Source: CAVSRC01 sp963732845 (GTDB taxonomy: Bacteria; Pseudomonadota; Alphaproteobacteria; Rhizobiales; Kaistiaceae). Taken from it: 64,000 nt of DNA. Position numbers and translations under genes: made by a program. Location: NCBI GenBank assembly GCA_963732845.1, contig CAVTBE010000019.1, positions 37,378-101,377 on the forward strand, written 5' to 3'. Positions within the stretch are counted from its first letter, which is position 1, and each line of letters opens with the position of its first letter. The notes under the pieces were generated by a model that did not search any database, was not told the origin of the DNA, and was given only the letters and a program-made list of their open reading frames with translations. This document shows positions 27,516 to 37,010 of the stretch, in pieces.

Positions 27516-28040
27516 TTATCCGCGGGACTTGAGCACGCTGAGGATGTTTACCTTGCGGCCGCCGGGCAGCAACATATCGCCGGGCTTCATGCCGGCCTGG
27601 CAGGCACCCTTCCAGCTCGCCTCCTGCCGCACTTCCGTATGCTTGGGCTGGCCCGGGCCGCCGCCCTCGGTATCGGCGACGATGTCGATCACGTAGTGCG
27701 ACTGGAAATCGCCGCTGATGACGCTGTGCGCCTGCGTCTTGCGGCCATTGCTGTCGCAGGCCGCATCGAACACCAGATTGCCGTTGGCGTCGCGCGACTG
27801 CTGCGTGGCGCAGCCGGGGCTCATCGCCAGGCCCTGCTGCATGAGCGCCTGGTCGCTGGCGGCATCAAGGCAGAGCTGCGTGATCATCGTGGGGGCCGCA
27901 CCGGCCGTCTTCGGCGTCATCTTGATCTCCCATTGGCCGGGCTTGCGCGCCGGCAGGTCGATTCCCGCGGCGTCTGCCGCGGCGGACGCACAGGTGAGGG
28001 TAGCCGCGGAAGCAGCCAGAACGATCCACGATATCTTCAT
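27516..28040 (-). CDS. DUF3617 secreted protein
   Basis: A 174-residue exported protein. Residues 1-25 form a signal peptide. Mature sequence has the DUF3617 features KPGQWEIKM near the N-terminus, two Cys pairs (QLCLDA, SPGCA, AACDS, KGACQ) and a closing basic tail. These proteins are small periplasmic proteins of unknown function. The ATG at 28040 is chosen because it opens the signal peptide. Confidence 0.82.
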   Translation of the reverse strand: MKISWIVLAASAATLTCASAAADAAGIDLPARKPGQWEIKMTPKTAGAAPTMITQLCLDAASDQALMQQGLAMSPGCATQQSRDANGNLVFDAACDSNGRKTQAHSVISGDFQSHYVIDIVADTEGGGPGQPKHTEVRQEASWKGACQAGMKPGDMLLPGGRKVNILSVLKSRG

Positions 28041-28160
28041 GATCTTGCGCCTCGAGGTTGCGCCGCCCAGCACCGGCACTCTGGCAGGCAAGGGGCGCCG
28101 GCGCAGTGGCTGCGGTCACAGGCGGTTGCGCAGGGCGGCGCGCCCGGCTGGTTCCCCGGG

Positions 28161-28646
28161 TCAGGCGAGATGGCCGAGCGGCAGCGCGCCGTTGCTCTTG
28201 ATCGTGCGGATGGCGAAATTGGAGCGGACGTCCTCGACGGTCGCCAGCGTCAGGATCTTGTCGGTCATCAGTCGCTCATAGGCTTCGAGGTCGGGCACGA
28301 CCACCTCGGCCAGGAAGTCCGACACGCCCGATACCATGTGGCACGACACCACTTCGGGCAGCGCCATCAGGGCCTCCTGCAGCATGGCGGCGTTGTCGCG
28401 GCTGTGCTTGCCCACCTTCATCTCGACGAAGACCGTAAGGCCGAGGCCGACCGCCTTGCGGTTGAGGATGGCGCGGTAACCGTCGATCATGCCGGCGTCC
28501 TCGAGCTGCTTCACGCGCCTCAGACACGGCGAGGGCGACAGGCCGACCCGCTCGGCGAGGTCGACATTGGAGAGCCGCCCGTCCGCCTGAAGCGTGGCGA
28601 GAATCCGCTGATCGATCCGGTCCAGTGTCTTTTTGGCATTCTTCAT
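28161..28646 (-). CDS. Lrp/AsnC family transcriptional regulator
   Basis: A 161-residue regulator. An N-terminal winged helix (LDRIDQRILATLQADGRLSNVDLAERVGLSPSPCLRRVKQLE) is followed by an AsnC-type ligand-binding domain (VVSCHMVSGVSDFLAEVVVPDLEAYERL). It is divergent from an EamA transporter gene 122 bases away, the classical arrangement of Lrp-type regulators with an amino-acid exporter they control. Start at ATG 28646; a TTG at 28661 is less likely. Confidence 0.9.
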   Translation of the reverse strand: MKNAKKTLDRIDQRILATLQADGRLSNVDLAERVGLSPSPCLRRVKQLEDAGMIDGYRAILNRKAVGLGLTVFVEMKVGKHSRDNAAMLQEALMALPEVVSCHMVSGVSDFLAEVVVPDLEAYERLMTDKILTLATVEDVRSNFAIRTIKSNGALPLGHLA

Positions 28647-28768
28647 CGGAATGTTACTCAAGGTTGGCGATTAATTGCTGATAGTCTTCTTTTTGCGCAA
28701 TCTTTGCAAGAAAATGTCGCGCCATGCGCCATAAATGTGGATCTGTTTCAAGGCTGGAGGCAGAACCT

Positions 28769-29701
28769 ATGCAGGCGCAGAGCGTCGATCGGAAGGACGA
28801 GCCGGGACGCCAGATGGCGACGGGGGTCATCGCCGCGGCCGTCACCGTCCTGATCTGGTCGCTGTGGATCGTCACCACGCGGCAGGCGGCAACGGTGCAT
28901 CTCCCCGCCGCTTGGCTCGGCATGACACGGTTCGCCGTTCCGGCGGTGGCGCTGGTTCCCTTCTGGTGGCGCCTCGGCCTCCTGCCGCGTGGCGTGCCCG
29001 TGCACCTCATGGCCATGATGGTCGCCGGCGCCGGCGCGCCGTATTTCGTACTGGTGGCGACGGGCATGCACTACGCCAGCGCCGCCGAAAGCGGCGTGCT
29101 GCTCGGCGGCACCATGCCGATGTTCGCCGCCCTGTTTTCCGCCGCGATTGATCGTGAGCGCTTCGGCGCCAGCCGGATTGCCGGCTTCGCGCTGGTTCTG
29201 ATCGCCATGGCCGCCATCGGCGGCCCGGCAGTGGTCCATGGCGAGGGTGCGGGCCGCTGTCTGGTGGTCGTCGGTGCAGCAATGTGGGCGGTCTATACGC
29301 ATGCCTATCATCGCAGCGGTCTCGCCGCGCTTCCCGCCGCCGGCATCATCGCGGCGTGGTCGACCATCATTCTGTTGCCCTTCGCGCTGATGCAGGGCAG
29401 TGACGTGCTGCTTGCGGCGGGGCCGGGTCTGCTCGCCGGCGAGGTGCTGTCGCAGGGCGTGCTCTCCGGCATCGTGGCGCTCGCCTGCTATGGCATGGCG
29501 GTGCGCATCCTGGGGTCCTCGCGCGCGGCGTTGATCGCCGCCCTGCCGCCGGCCGTGGCGGCGGTGCTCGCCATCCCGATGCTTGGCGAGGTGCCCGCGC
29601 CGATGACGCTGGGCGGTGTGGTGCTGGTGGTCGCCGGCGTGGCGCTGGCGACCGGGGCGGTGAAGCTTCGCGGCTGTCGCGCGGTGGCGGAGCGAGCCTG
29701 A
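28769..29701 (+). CDS. EamA/DMT family transporter
   Basis: A 310-residue permease with ten hydrophobic helices in two EamA repeats; GAGAPYFVLVATGMHYASAAESGVLLGGTMP is the typical end of the first repeat. Members export amino acids and other metabolites. The ATG at 28769 has a GGAGG ribosome binding site at 28755-28759; the longer frame from 28724 has none. The divergent Lrp/AsnC gene is its probable regulator, which suggests an amino-acid substrate. Confidence 0.88.
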   Translation: MQAQSVDRKDEPGRQMATGVIAAAVTVLIWSLWIVTTRQAATVHLPAAWLGMTRFAVPAVALVPFWWRLGLLPRGVPVHLMAMMVAGAGAPYFVLVATGMHYASAAESGVLLGGTMPMFAALFSAAIDRERFGASRIAGFALVLIAMAAIGGPAVVHGEGAGRCLVVVGAAMWAVYTHAYHRSGLAALPAAGIIAAWSTIILLPFALMQGSDVLLAAGPGLLAGEVLSQGVLSGIVALACYGMAVRILGSSRAALIAALPPAVAAVLAIPMLGEVPAPMTLGGVVLVVAGVALATGAVKLRGCRAVAERA

Positions 29702-29723
29702 GCGCGCTACGCCTTACGGCACA

Positions 29724-30230
29724 ATGAACGCACCGATTCGCATTGTCGGCATCGACCCGGGGCTGAGGGCCACCGGCTGGGGCGTGGTGGCGATCAAGGG
29801 CAACGCGCTGACCTTCATCGCCGCCGGCACCATCAAGGCGCCGGTCGAGGGCGACATGGCAAGCCGGCTGGTCGTCCTCCATACCGGGCTCGCCGACATG
29901 CTGCGCCAGTGGCAGCCGGACGAGGCGGCGGTGGAGCAGAGCTTCGTCAACCGCGACGCGCAGGCGACGCTGAAGCTCGGTCAGGCGCGCGGCATCGCCC
30001 TTCTGGCGCCAGCGCAGCTCGGGCTTGCCGTCGCCGAATACGCGCCGAACGCCGTCAAGAAGGCGATTGTCGGCGCCGGCCATGCCGAGAAGGGCCAGAT
30101 CCGCGCCATGGTGCGGGTGCTGTTACCGCTTGCCTCCTTCGACAGCGATCATGCGGCGGACGCGCTGGCGATTGCCATCTGCCACGCCCATCACCGCCAG
30201 TCGCTGAGGGCCATCGCCGCGTTTGCCTGA
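29724..30230 (+). CDS. ruvC: RuvC, Holliday junction resolvase
   Basis: A 168-residue endonuclease that cuts Holliday junctions in concert with RuvAB. Catalytic acids lie in GIDPGLRATGWG (Asp11), VEQSF (Glu of the second motif) and FDSDHAADALAIAICH (C-terminal Asp pair). First gene of a ruvC-ruvA-(membrane protein)-ruvB cluster. Confidence 0.96.
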   Translation: MNAPIRIVGIDPGLRATGWGVVAIKGNALTFIAAGTIKAPVEGDMASRLVVLHTGLADMLRQWQPDEAAVEQSFVNRDAQATLKLGQARGIALLAPAQLGLAVAEYAPNAVKKAIVGAGHAEKGQIRAMVRVLLPLASFDSDHAADALAIAICHAHHRQSLRAIAAFA

Positions 30231-30293
30231 CGCGACGGGGCCGCACCATCTGTCAGCCAATGGAAAGCTCCGATTCGTGCTAACTAGAGCCTC

Positions 30294-30911
30294 ATGATCG
30301 GCAAGCTTACCGGCGTCATCGATTCCTACGGCGAGGACTGGGTCATCGTCGATGTCGGCGGTGTCGGCTACCTTGTCTATTGCTCGGCGCGCACGCTGCA
30401 GGGGCTGTCGGCGGTCGGCGAAGCGGCGACATTGTCGATCGAGACCTATGTGCGCGAGGACATGATCCGCCTCTACGGCTTCTCCGGCGATCTGGAACGC
30501 GAGTGGTTCCGCCTGCTGATGACCGTGCAGGGCGTGGGGGCACGGGTGGCGCTGGCCGTGCTCGGCGTCCTGAAGCCGGGCGACCTCGCCACGGCCATCG
30601 CGCTGCAGGACAAGGCGGCGCTCGTCCGGGCGCCGGGCGTCGGCAAGCGGGTGGCGGAGCGCATCGTCGCGGAACTGCGCGACAAGGCGCCGGAGTATTC
30701 CAGCGCCGATCCGGCGGTGGTGCATCTGCAGGCCGACCTTGCCGAGCACCGCGCGCCGAGGCCGATCGCCGACGCCGTCTCGGCGCTGGTCAATCTCGGC
30801 TATCAGCAGGTGCAGGCAAGCGCGGCGGTGGCCGTCGCGGCGCGGACTGCGGGCGAGGGGGCGAGCGCCGAAACGCTCATCCGCCTGGGGCTCAAGGAGC
30901 TGGCGCGGTGA
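30294..30911 (+). CDS. ruvA: RuvA, Holliday junction branch migration subunit
   Basis: A 205-residue DNA-binding subunit that forms tetramers on Holliday junctions and loads RuvB. The N-terminal OB fold begins MIGKLTGVIDSYGEDWVIVDVGGVGY, two helix-hairpin-helix motifs follow (LMTVQGVGARVALAVLG and LVRAPGVGKRVAERIV), and the mobile C-terminal domain III (residues 155-205) binds RuvB. Confidence 0.96.
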   Translation: MIGKLTGVIDSYGEDWVIVDVGGVGYLVYCSARTLQGLSAVGEAATLSIETYVREDMIRLYGFSGDLEREWFRLLMTVQGVGARVALAVLGVLKPGDLATAIALQDKAALVRAPGVGKRVAERIVAELRDKAPEYSSADPAVVHLQADLAEHRAPRPIADAVSALVNLGYQQVQASAAVAVAARTAGEGASAETLIRLGLKELAR

Positions 30912-30978
30912 GCCCTCGGGATGTGTGCAATGGGCGAACTGGAGTAGACAGGGCGACTGCCGGGCGGCGGAGGCAGGG

Positions 30979-31409
30979 ATGATCGCGGTGGCGGACGGCA
31001 ACCACATCACCGGGAAAGGCAGGCGGCTGTCGGGCGCGGCGGCCACCTTCGTCACCTTTCTCCTCGTCGGGCCGCTCGTCGGCGGCGGCGCGATCTTCCT
31101 CGCCCTCATCGGGCTCAACGCCGTCCCGCCCGACTTCGCCCACGATCTCGGCGGCGCCTTCTTCTATTCCTGCCTGACCGTGGCCCTGCCGGTCGTGATC
31201 GTCGGTGCGCTGATCACCGTCCGTCAGGCGATGGCGCGTCCGGTCGCGGCGACGCTCGCCATCGGCCTCGGCGCGATCGTCGGCGTCGTCTGGGGCCTGT
31301 TCCTGGCGAGCGAGGGGGCGACCGGCACGCTGAGCACGCTCGCCTTCATCGGCACCATGCTGGCGACACCGGTCTGCTGGTGGCTGACACACATGCTGGC
31401 GGGGGCACG

Positions 31410-31413
<4 letters not shown>
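30979..31413 (+). CDS. Small four-helix membrane protein within the ruv operon
   Basis: A 144-residue hydrophobic protein with four predicted membrane helices (starting near residues 20, 60, 88 and 120). It has no recognised domain. The ATG at 30979 follows GGAGG at 30968-30972 with good spacing. Its stop overlaps the ruvB start in an ATGA junction, so it is translated in the same operon. Its presence between ruvA and ruvB seems a lineage-specific insertion; a link to recombination is not implied. Confidence 0.7.
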
Positions 31414-32449
<1,036 letters not shown>

Positions 32450-32453
<4 letters not shown>

Positions 32454-32840
32454 GCGCGCCGATCGAGATCGTGGCGGCGGTCATCCGTGACGACGACGGC
32501 CGCTACCTGCTCGTGCGCAAGCAGGGTACTGCCGTCTTCATGCAGCCGGGGGGAAAGCGCGAGCCGGGCGAGGACGACCTGACAGCGCTGGCGCGCGAAC
32601 TCGACGAGGAACTGGGGCTGGCCATCGTCGCCGGCTCGGTGCGGAGCCTCGGCTCGTTCCGGGCACGCGCGGCCAACGAATCCGGGCGCGAGGTGATCGC
32701 TGCGGTCTATCGGGTGGCGGTCGCCGGCAAGGCAACGCCGCGTGCCGAGATCGCCGAACTCCTGTGGTTCGATTCTCGACAATCCGTCGCCGGTCCCTGT
32801 CGCTCCGCTGACGCGGGACCATATCCTCGGGCTGACCTGA
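32450..32840 (+). pseudogene. NUDIX hydrolase broken by a one-base insertion
   Basis: Starts with GTG overlapping the ruvB stop. The first 107 codons read as an ordinary NUDIX protein: IEIVAAVIRDDDGRYLLVRKQG, FMQPGGKREPGED and LARELDEELGL, a complete NUDIX box. The frame then derails after AELLWFD at about 32773. Dropping one T there restores DNPSPVPVAPLTRDHILGLT and a stop at 32838-32840, giving a normal 129-residue protein. As sequenced, the frame runs on for 1 kb antisense in style within the GH15 gene. Either a real frameshift or an assembly indel. Confidence 0.7.
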
Positions 32841-32867
32841 CAAAGCCAAAGGGAGAAGATCGCCGCA

Positions 32868-34700
32868 ATGAGCAAGCCGATCGAGGACTACGGTTTCATC
32901 GGCAACATGCTGTCCTGTGCGCTGGTCGCCCGCGACGGCTCGATCGACTGGCTGTGCCTGCCGCGTTTCGATTCCGATGCCTGTTTCGCGGCGTTGCTCG
33001 GCGACGAGAACAACGGCTACTGGCGGATCGCGCCGGCCGGCGACTACACCGTCAGCCGGTGCTATCGCGATGGCACCACCATCCTCGAGACAACGTTCGA
33101 GACCGCCGACGGCGCGGTGACGCTGATCGACTTCATGCCGCTCGGCGGCGACGAGGAGCACGTCAACCTGATGCGCCTGGTGCGCGGCGACCGCGGCCGC
33201 GTGGCGATGCGCATGGAATTCGTCCTGCGCTTCGGCTACGGCACGGCGATCCCGTGGGTGCGGCGGCGCGATTTCGGCCTCAGCGCGGTGGCCGGGCCGG
33301 ACGGCATCGAGCTGCACACCGACGTGGCGCTGACGAACGAGAACATGCGCACCACCGCCGCGTTCGTGGTCGGCGCCGGCGCGACGGTGCCCTTCACGCT
33401 CTGCTATCACCCCTCGTATCGGGCCCGCGAGCGGTCGGTCGATCCGCCGGCGCGGCTGCAGGAGACCGAGGCCTGGTGGCGGGAGTGGTCGGGCCGTTGC
33501 CGGTTCAATGGCGGCGCCGATCATCCCTGGCACGGCGCGGTGGTGCGCTCGCTGGTGACGCTCAAGGGACTGACCTACGAACCGAGCGGTGGCATCGTGG
33601 CGGCGGCGACCACGTCGCTGCCCGAACAGCTCGGCGGCGGGCGCAACTGGGACTACCGCTATTGCTGGATCCGCGATGCCACGGTGACGCTCTATGCGCT
33701 GCTCACCTCGGGCTATCGCGAGGAGGCGAAGGCATGGCGGCGCTGGATGCTGCGCGCCAGTGCCGGCCTGCCGCAGCAATTGCAGATCATGTACGGGCTC
33801 GCCGGCGAGCGCCGGCTGACGGAGCAGACACTCGACTGGCTCGCCGGCTATGAAGGGTCGCGGCCGGTCAGGATCGGCAACGCCGCCTACGCCCAGCTGC
33901 AGCTCGACGTCTATGGCGAGATCCTCGACGCGCTCCATGTCGGGCGCACCTATCAGCTTGACGCATCGCACGACGGCTGGGAATTCCAGAAGGTTCTGCT
34001 CGACAACCTGGCGGCGAAGTGGATGAAACCGGACGAAGGGATCTGGGAAGTGCGCGGCGGGGCGCGTCACTTCACCCATTCCCGGCTGATGGCCTGGGTC
34101 GCCTATGACCGCGCCATCAGGGCGGTGGAGGAGTTCGGTCTGTCCGGCCCGGCGGGCGAATGGCGACGGCTGCGCGACGCCATTCGCGACGATATTCTGG
34201 CCAACGGCTGGAACGACAAGCGCAAGAGCTTCGTGCAGAGCTATGGCAGCGATGCGCTGGATGCTTCGCTGCTGCTCATGCCGTTGGTCGGTTTCCTGCC
34301 GCCGGACGACCCGCGCATCGTGTCGACCGTCGATGCCATCGGCCGCGAACTGACCCATGACGGCCTCGTCCTGCGCTACCGCACGGAAGAGGCCGGCGAC
34401 GGGCTGACGGGCACGGAGGGTACGTTCCTGGTATGCAGCTTCTGGATGGCCGATGCGCTGGCGATGATCGGCCAGCGCGACGCGGCGCAGGACCTGTTCG
34501 AGCGGTTGCTCGCCATGCGCAACGATCTCGGCCTGCTGGCCGAGGAGTACGACCCGGTCACCAAGCGTCAGCTCGGCAACTTCCCGCAGGCCTTCTCCCA
34601 TGTCGGCATCGTCAATACGGCGAACAACCTTGTGTCGCGTGGCGGTCCGGCGGAGCAGCGCGCCGCGCGCGCAGGACCGGAGGAGGCGAAGCAGGCGTAG
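32868..34700 (+). CDS. Glycoside hydrolase family 15 protein (glucoamylase/trehalase type)
   Basis: A 610-residue enzyme. The N-terminal super-sandwich domain starts PIEDYGFIGNMLSCALVARDGSIDWLCLPRFDS. The (alpha/alpha)6 barrel has GGGRNWDYRYCWIRDATVTLYAL, and the C-terminal catalytic segment is EEYDPVTKRQLGNFPQAFSHVGIVNTA. Bacterial cytoplasmic members hydrolyse alpha-glucans or trehalose. No signal peptide. A ribosome binding site AAAGGGAGAAG precedes the ATG. The preceding gene is the broken NUDIX. Confidence 0.92.
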   Translation: MSKPIEDYGFIGNMLSCALVARDGSIDWLCLPRFDSDACFAALLGDENNGYWRIAPAGDYTVSRCYRDGTTILETTFETADGAVTLIDFMPLGGDEEHVNLMRLVRGDRGRVAMRMEFVLRFGYGTAIPWVRRRDFGLSAVAGPDGIELHTDVALTNENMRTTAAFVVGAGATVPFTLCYHPSYRARERSVDPPARLQETEAWWREWSGRCRFNGGADHPWHGAVVRSLVTLKGLTYEPSGGIVAAATTSLPEQLGGGRNWDYRYCWIRDATVTLYALLTSGYREEAKAWRRWMLRASAGLPQQLQIMYGLAGERRLTEQTLDWLAGYEGSRPVRIGNAAYAQLQLDVYGEILDALHVGRTYQLDASHDGWEFQKVLLDNLAAKWMKPDEGIWEVRGGARHFTHSRLMAWVAYDRAIRAVEEFGLSGPAGEWRRLRDAIRDDILANGWNDKRKSFVQSYGSDALDASLLLMPLVGFLPPDDPRIVSTVDAIGRELTHDGLVLRYRTEEAGDGLTGTEGTFLVCSFWMADALAMIGQRDAAQDLFERLLAMRNDLGLLAEEYDPVTKRQLGNFPQAFSHVGIVNTANNLVSRGGPAEQRAARAGPEEAKQA

Positions 34701-34705
34701 GGGAT

Positions 34706-35137
34706 CTAGAGTTCCCTGGCGAAGCGCTTGCCGGTCTCGGCATAGCCGAGGCGCCGGTAGAAGGCGTGGGCGCCGGCGCGGCGATTGTGGCTGTTGAGCA
34801 TCATCAGCCTGGCGCCGTGCCCGCGCACCCAGGCTTCCGCTTCGGCGACCAGGCGTGCGCCGATGCCGCGCCCGCGCACCTGTTCGTCGACCACCATGGC
34901 GGTGAGTCGGCCGGTCGGCTCGTCGTGTTCGTAGGACGGCGTGACGTAGGCGCCGACCATGCCGACGACGCGGCCATCCGCCACGGCAACGAAGGTTGCG
35001 TGGTCGGGGTGCCGTGCGATCCTGTCGAGGCGGGCGCGCATCTGATCGATCGCGGTCGGATAGCCGAGCCCGCCGACCAGCGCCGCGACCGCCGGCAGGT
35101 CGCCTTCGGCGACGGGTCTGATAGAGATGTCGATCAT
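34706..35137 (-). CDS. GNAT family N-acetyltransferase
   Basis: A 143-residue acetyltransferase. The acetyl-CoA loop is visible in VDEQVRGRGIGARLVAEAEAW, preceded by VGMVGAYVTPSY and followed by MMLNSHNRRAGAHAFYRRLGY. The start at 35137 (MIDISIRPV) is preferred, since the longer frame to 35179 would overlap the divergent ybgC start. It is convergent with the GH15 gene, with 5 bases between stops. Substrate unknown. Confidence 0.87.
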   Translation of the reverse strand: MIDISIRPVAEGDLPAVAALVGGLGYPTAIDQMRARLDRIARHPDHATFVAVADGRVVGMVGAYVTPSYEHDEPTGRLTAMVVDEQVRGRGIGARLVAEAEAWVRGHGARLMMLNSHNRRAGAHAFYRRLGYAETGKRFAREL

Positions 35138-35162
35138 GACGAATCCAGTGTACGAGGCGTGA

Positions 35163-35624
35163 ATGAACGCAGGCGACAAATGGCCCGATCTGGCGGGCCG
35201 GTTGATCCCGGGCGGGCACGTGCTGCCGGTCAGGGTCTACTTCGAGGACACCGATTTTTCCGGCGTTGTCTACCACGGCGCCTACATCCGCTACATGGAG
35301 CGCGGCCGCTCGGACTATCTGCGCCAACTCGGCGTCGGCCATGACGCGCTCGACCGCGGGGAACACGGCGAGCCGCTCGCCTTCGCGGTGCGGCGGATCG
35401 CCGTGGAATATCTGCGGCCGGCGCGAATCGACGATGTGCTGGAGGTCGAGACCCGCTCCGGCGAGCTTGGCGGCGCCCGCATCATGCTGACGCAGACGGT
35501 GAGGCGCGGCGACGAGGTGCTGGTCACGGCCGAGGTGACCGTGGTCATGATCAACGGGGCCGGCCAGGCCCGGCGGCTGCCGGACACGGTGCGCAGGGTG
35601 CTTCTCGGCGGCGACGCTGCTTAA
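35163..35624 (+). CDS. ybgC: Tol-Pal-associated acyl-CoA thioesterase YbgC
   Basis: A 153-residue hot-dog-fold thioesterase. The active-site segment is YFEDTDFSGVVYHGAYIRYMERGRSDYL, with the catalytic Asp in DTDFSG. YbgC hydrolyses acyl-CoA or acyl-ACP and is linked to phospholipid metabolism near the Tol complex. It heads the tol-pal cluster but is separated from tolQ by 224 bases containing a CtrA box. Confidence 0.92.
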   Translation: MNAGDKWPDLAGRLIPGGHVLPVRVYFEDTDFSGVVYHGAYIRYMERGRSDYLRQLGVGHDALDRGEHGEPLAFAVRRIAVEYLRPARIDDVLEVETRSGELGGARIMLTQTVRRGDEVLVTAEVTVVMINGAGQARRLPDTVRRVLLGGDAA

Positions 35625-35635
35625 CGGTCGGTTAA
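35621..35635 (+). promoter_or_regulatory. Perfect CtrA box (TTAA-N7-TTAA) before tolQ
   Basis: TTAA at 35621-35624 and TTAA at 35632-35635 with exactly seven bases between, overlapping the ybgC stop. It stands about 215 bases before tolQ. A sigma70-like TTGACG (35681-35686)-N17-AAGATT (35704-35709) lies downstream, and a GC-rich stem (about 35742-35777) follows in the leader. Confidence 0.6.
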
Positions 35636-35848
35636 CTGTCGCAGCCTTAGGAGTTCCTTGTGTTTCGGGCTCCCCATGGATTGACGCACGCCCTCGTTTT
35701 GACAAGATTACGGGTGAGACACCCGCCTCGGAAATAGCAGCCCCGCCAGTGATTTGGCGCGAGTGGGCGGGGTTCGTCGAGGGCCGTGGTCGCGGATTGT
35801 CTCGCCGTAGACGCTGGGCGGGGACGACATCCGAAAGGTCAGGGTTTT

Positions 35849-36562
35849 ATGCCGGACGCGGTCACGCAGGCAGTTCTCGCTGTTCCCACAAGTGGTGAAG
35901 TATCGGTGATTGCCCTGTTTTTGCAGGCGCATATCATCGTCAAGCTGATCATTATCGGCCTACTGCTTGCCTCGATCTGGAGCTGGGCGATCATCGTCGA
36001 CAAGACGATCCTCTACACGCGCGTCCGCCGCCAGATGGACCGCTTCGAGAAGCTGTTCTGGTCCGGGCAGTCGCTGGAGGACCTCTACCGCTCGCTCACC
36101 GGCCGCACGCCGACGGCGATGGCCTCGGTGTTCGTGGCGGCGATGCGCGAATGGAAGCGCAGCTTCGAATCGGGGGCGCGCTCGCCCATCGGGCTGCAGA
36201 CGCGCATCGACAAGGTGCTCGATGTCACCATCAGCCGCGAGACCGAGCGGCTCGAGCGGCGGCTGCTGTTCCTGGCGACCGTCGGTTCGGCGGCGCCATT
36301 TATCGGCCTCTTTGGCACGGTATGGGGCATCATGACCTCGTTCCAGGCCATTGCCGCCTCGAAGAATACCGCGCTTGCGGTGGTGGCGCCGGGCATCGCC
36401 GAGGCGCTGCTGGCCACCGCCCTCGGCCTGCTGGCCGCGATTCCCGCGGTCATCGCCTATAACAAGCTGTCCAACGAATCGGCCAAGATCGAACAACGCT
36501 TGGAGAGCTTTGGCGACGAGTTCTCCGCCATCCTGTCGCGCCAGGTCGACGAGAGAGGCTGA
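35849..36562 (+). CDS. tolQ: TolQ
   Basis: A 237-residue inner-membrane proton channel subunit of the Tol-Pal machine. Three helices are present: one near residues 28-48 (LIIIGLLLASIWSWAIIV), then the pair FLATVGSAAPFIGLFGTVWGIM and VVAPGIAEALLATALGLLAAIPAVIAYN with the TolQ/ExbB signature. The ATG at 35849 gives MPDAVTQAV; the longer frame from 35786 is not conserved. tolR follows after 3 bases. Confidence 0.96.
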   Translation: MPDAVTQAVLAVPTSGEVSVIALFLQAHIIVKLIIIGLLLASIWSWAIIVDKTILYTRVRRQMDRFEKLFWSGQSLEDLYRSLTGRTPTAMASVFVAAMREWKRSFESGARSPIGLQTRIDKVLDVTISRETERLERRLLFLATVGSAAPFIGLFGTVWGIMTSFQAIAASKNTALAVVAPGIAEALLATALGLLAAIPAVIAYNKLSNESAKIEQRLESFGDEFSAILSRQVDERG

Positions 36563-36565
36563 GGA

Positions 36566-37003
36566 ATGGCCATCGGATCGCTGAGTTCACGTTCCGGCCG
36601 CCGGCGCCAGCGGGCGCGGCCGATGAGCGATATCAACGTCACGCCCTTCGTCGACGTGATGCTGGTGCTGCTCATCGTGTTCATGGTGACCGCACCGCTG
36701 CTGTCGGCGGGGGTGCCCGTCAACCTGCCCGAGGCCAACGCCAAGCCGCTGGCGGTCGACAAGGAGCCGATGTCCATAACCATCGACGGCGACGGACGGG
36801 TGTTCATCAAGGAGACCGAGGTGCCGCTCGACGAACTCGTCAGCAAGCTGACCGACGCGGTCGGCGGCAATCTCGACCAGCGCATCTACATCCGTGGCGA
36901 CCGCGCGGTCAGCTACGGCACGATCATGCGCGTGATGGGCGACATCAACGGCGCCGGATTCCGCAACATCGGGCTGGTTTCGCTCAAGGAACCGAATAGC
37001 TAA
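36566..37003 (+). CDS. tolR: TolR
   Basis: A 145-residue partner of TolQ. SDINVTPFVDVMLVLLIVFMVTAPLL holds the single membrane helix with the proton-carrying Asp30. The periplasmic part has ITIDGDGRVFIKE and ends with IGLVSLKEP. It begins 3 bases behind tolQ and is followed by tolA after 7 bases. Confidence 0.96.
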   Translation: MAIGSLSSRSGRRRQRARPMSDINVTPFVDVMLVLLIVFMVTAPLLSAGVPVNLPEANAKPLAVDKEPMSITIDGDGRVFIKETEVPLDELVSKLTDAVGGNLDQRIYIRGDRAVSYGTIMRVMGDINGAGFRNIGLVSLKEPNS

Positions 37004-37010
37004 TCCCGCC

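Noticed and set aside
32538..35705. A 1055-codon minus-strand frame across GH15, GNAT and ybgC
   Set aside because: Shadow of well-supported genes; composition is His/Arg/Asp-rich and no domain is visible.
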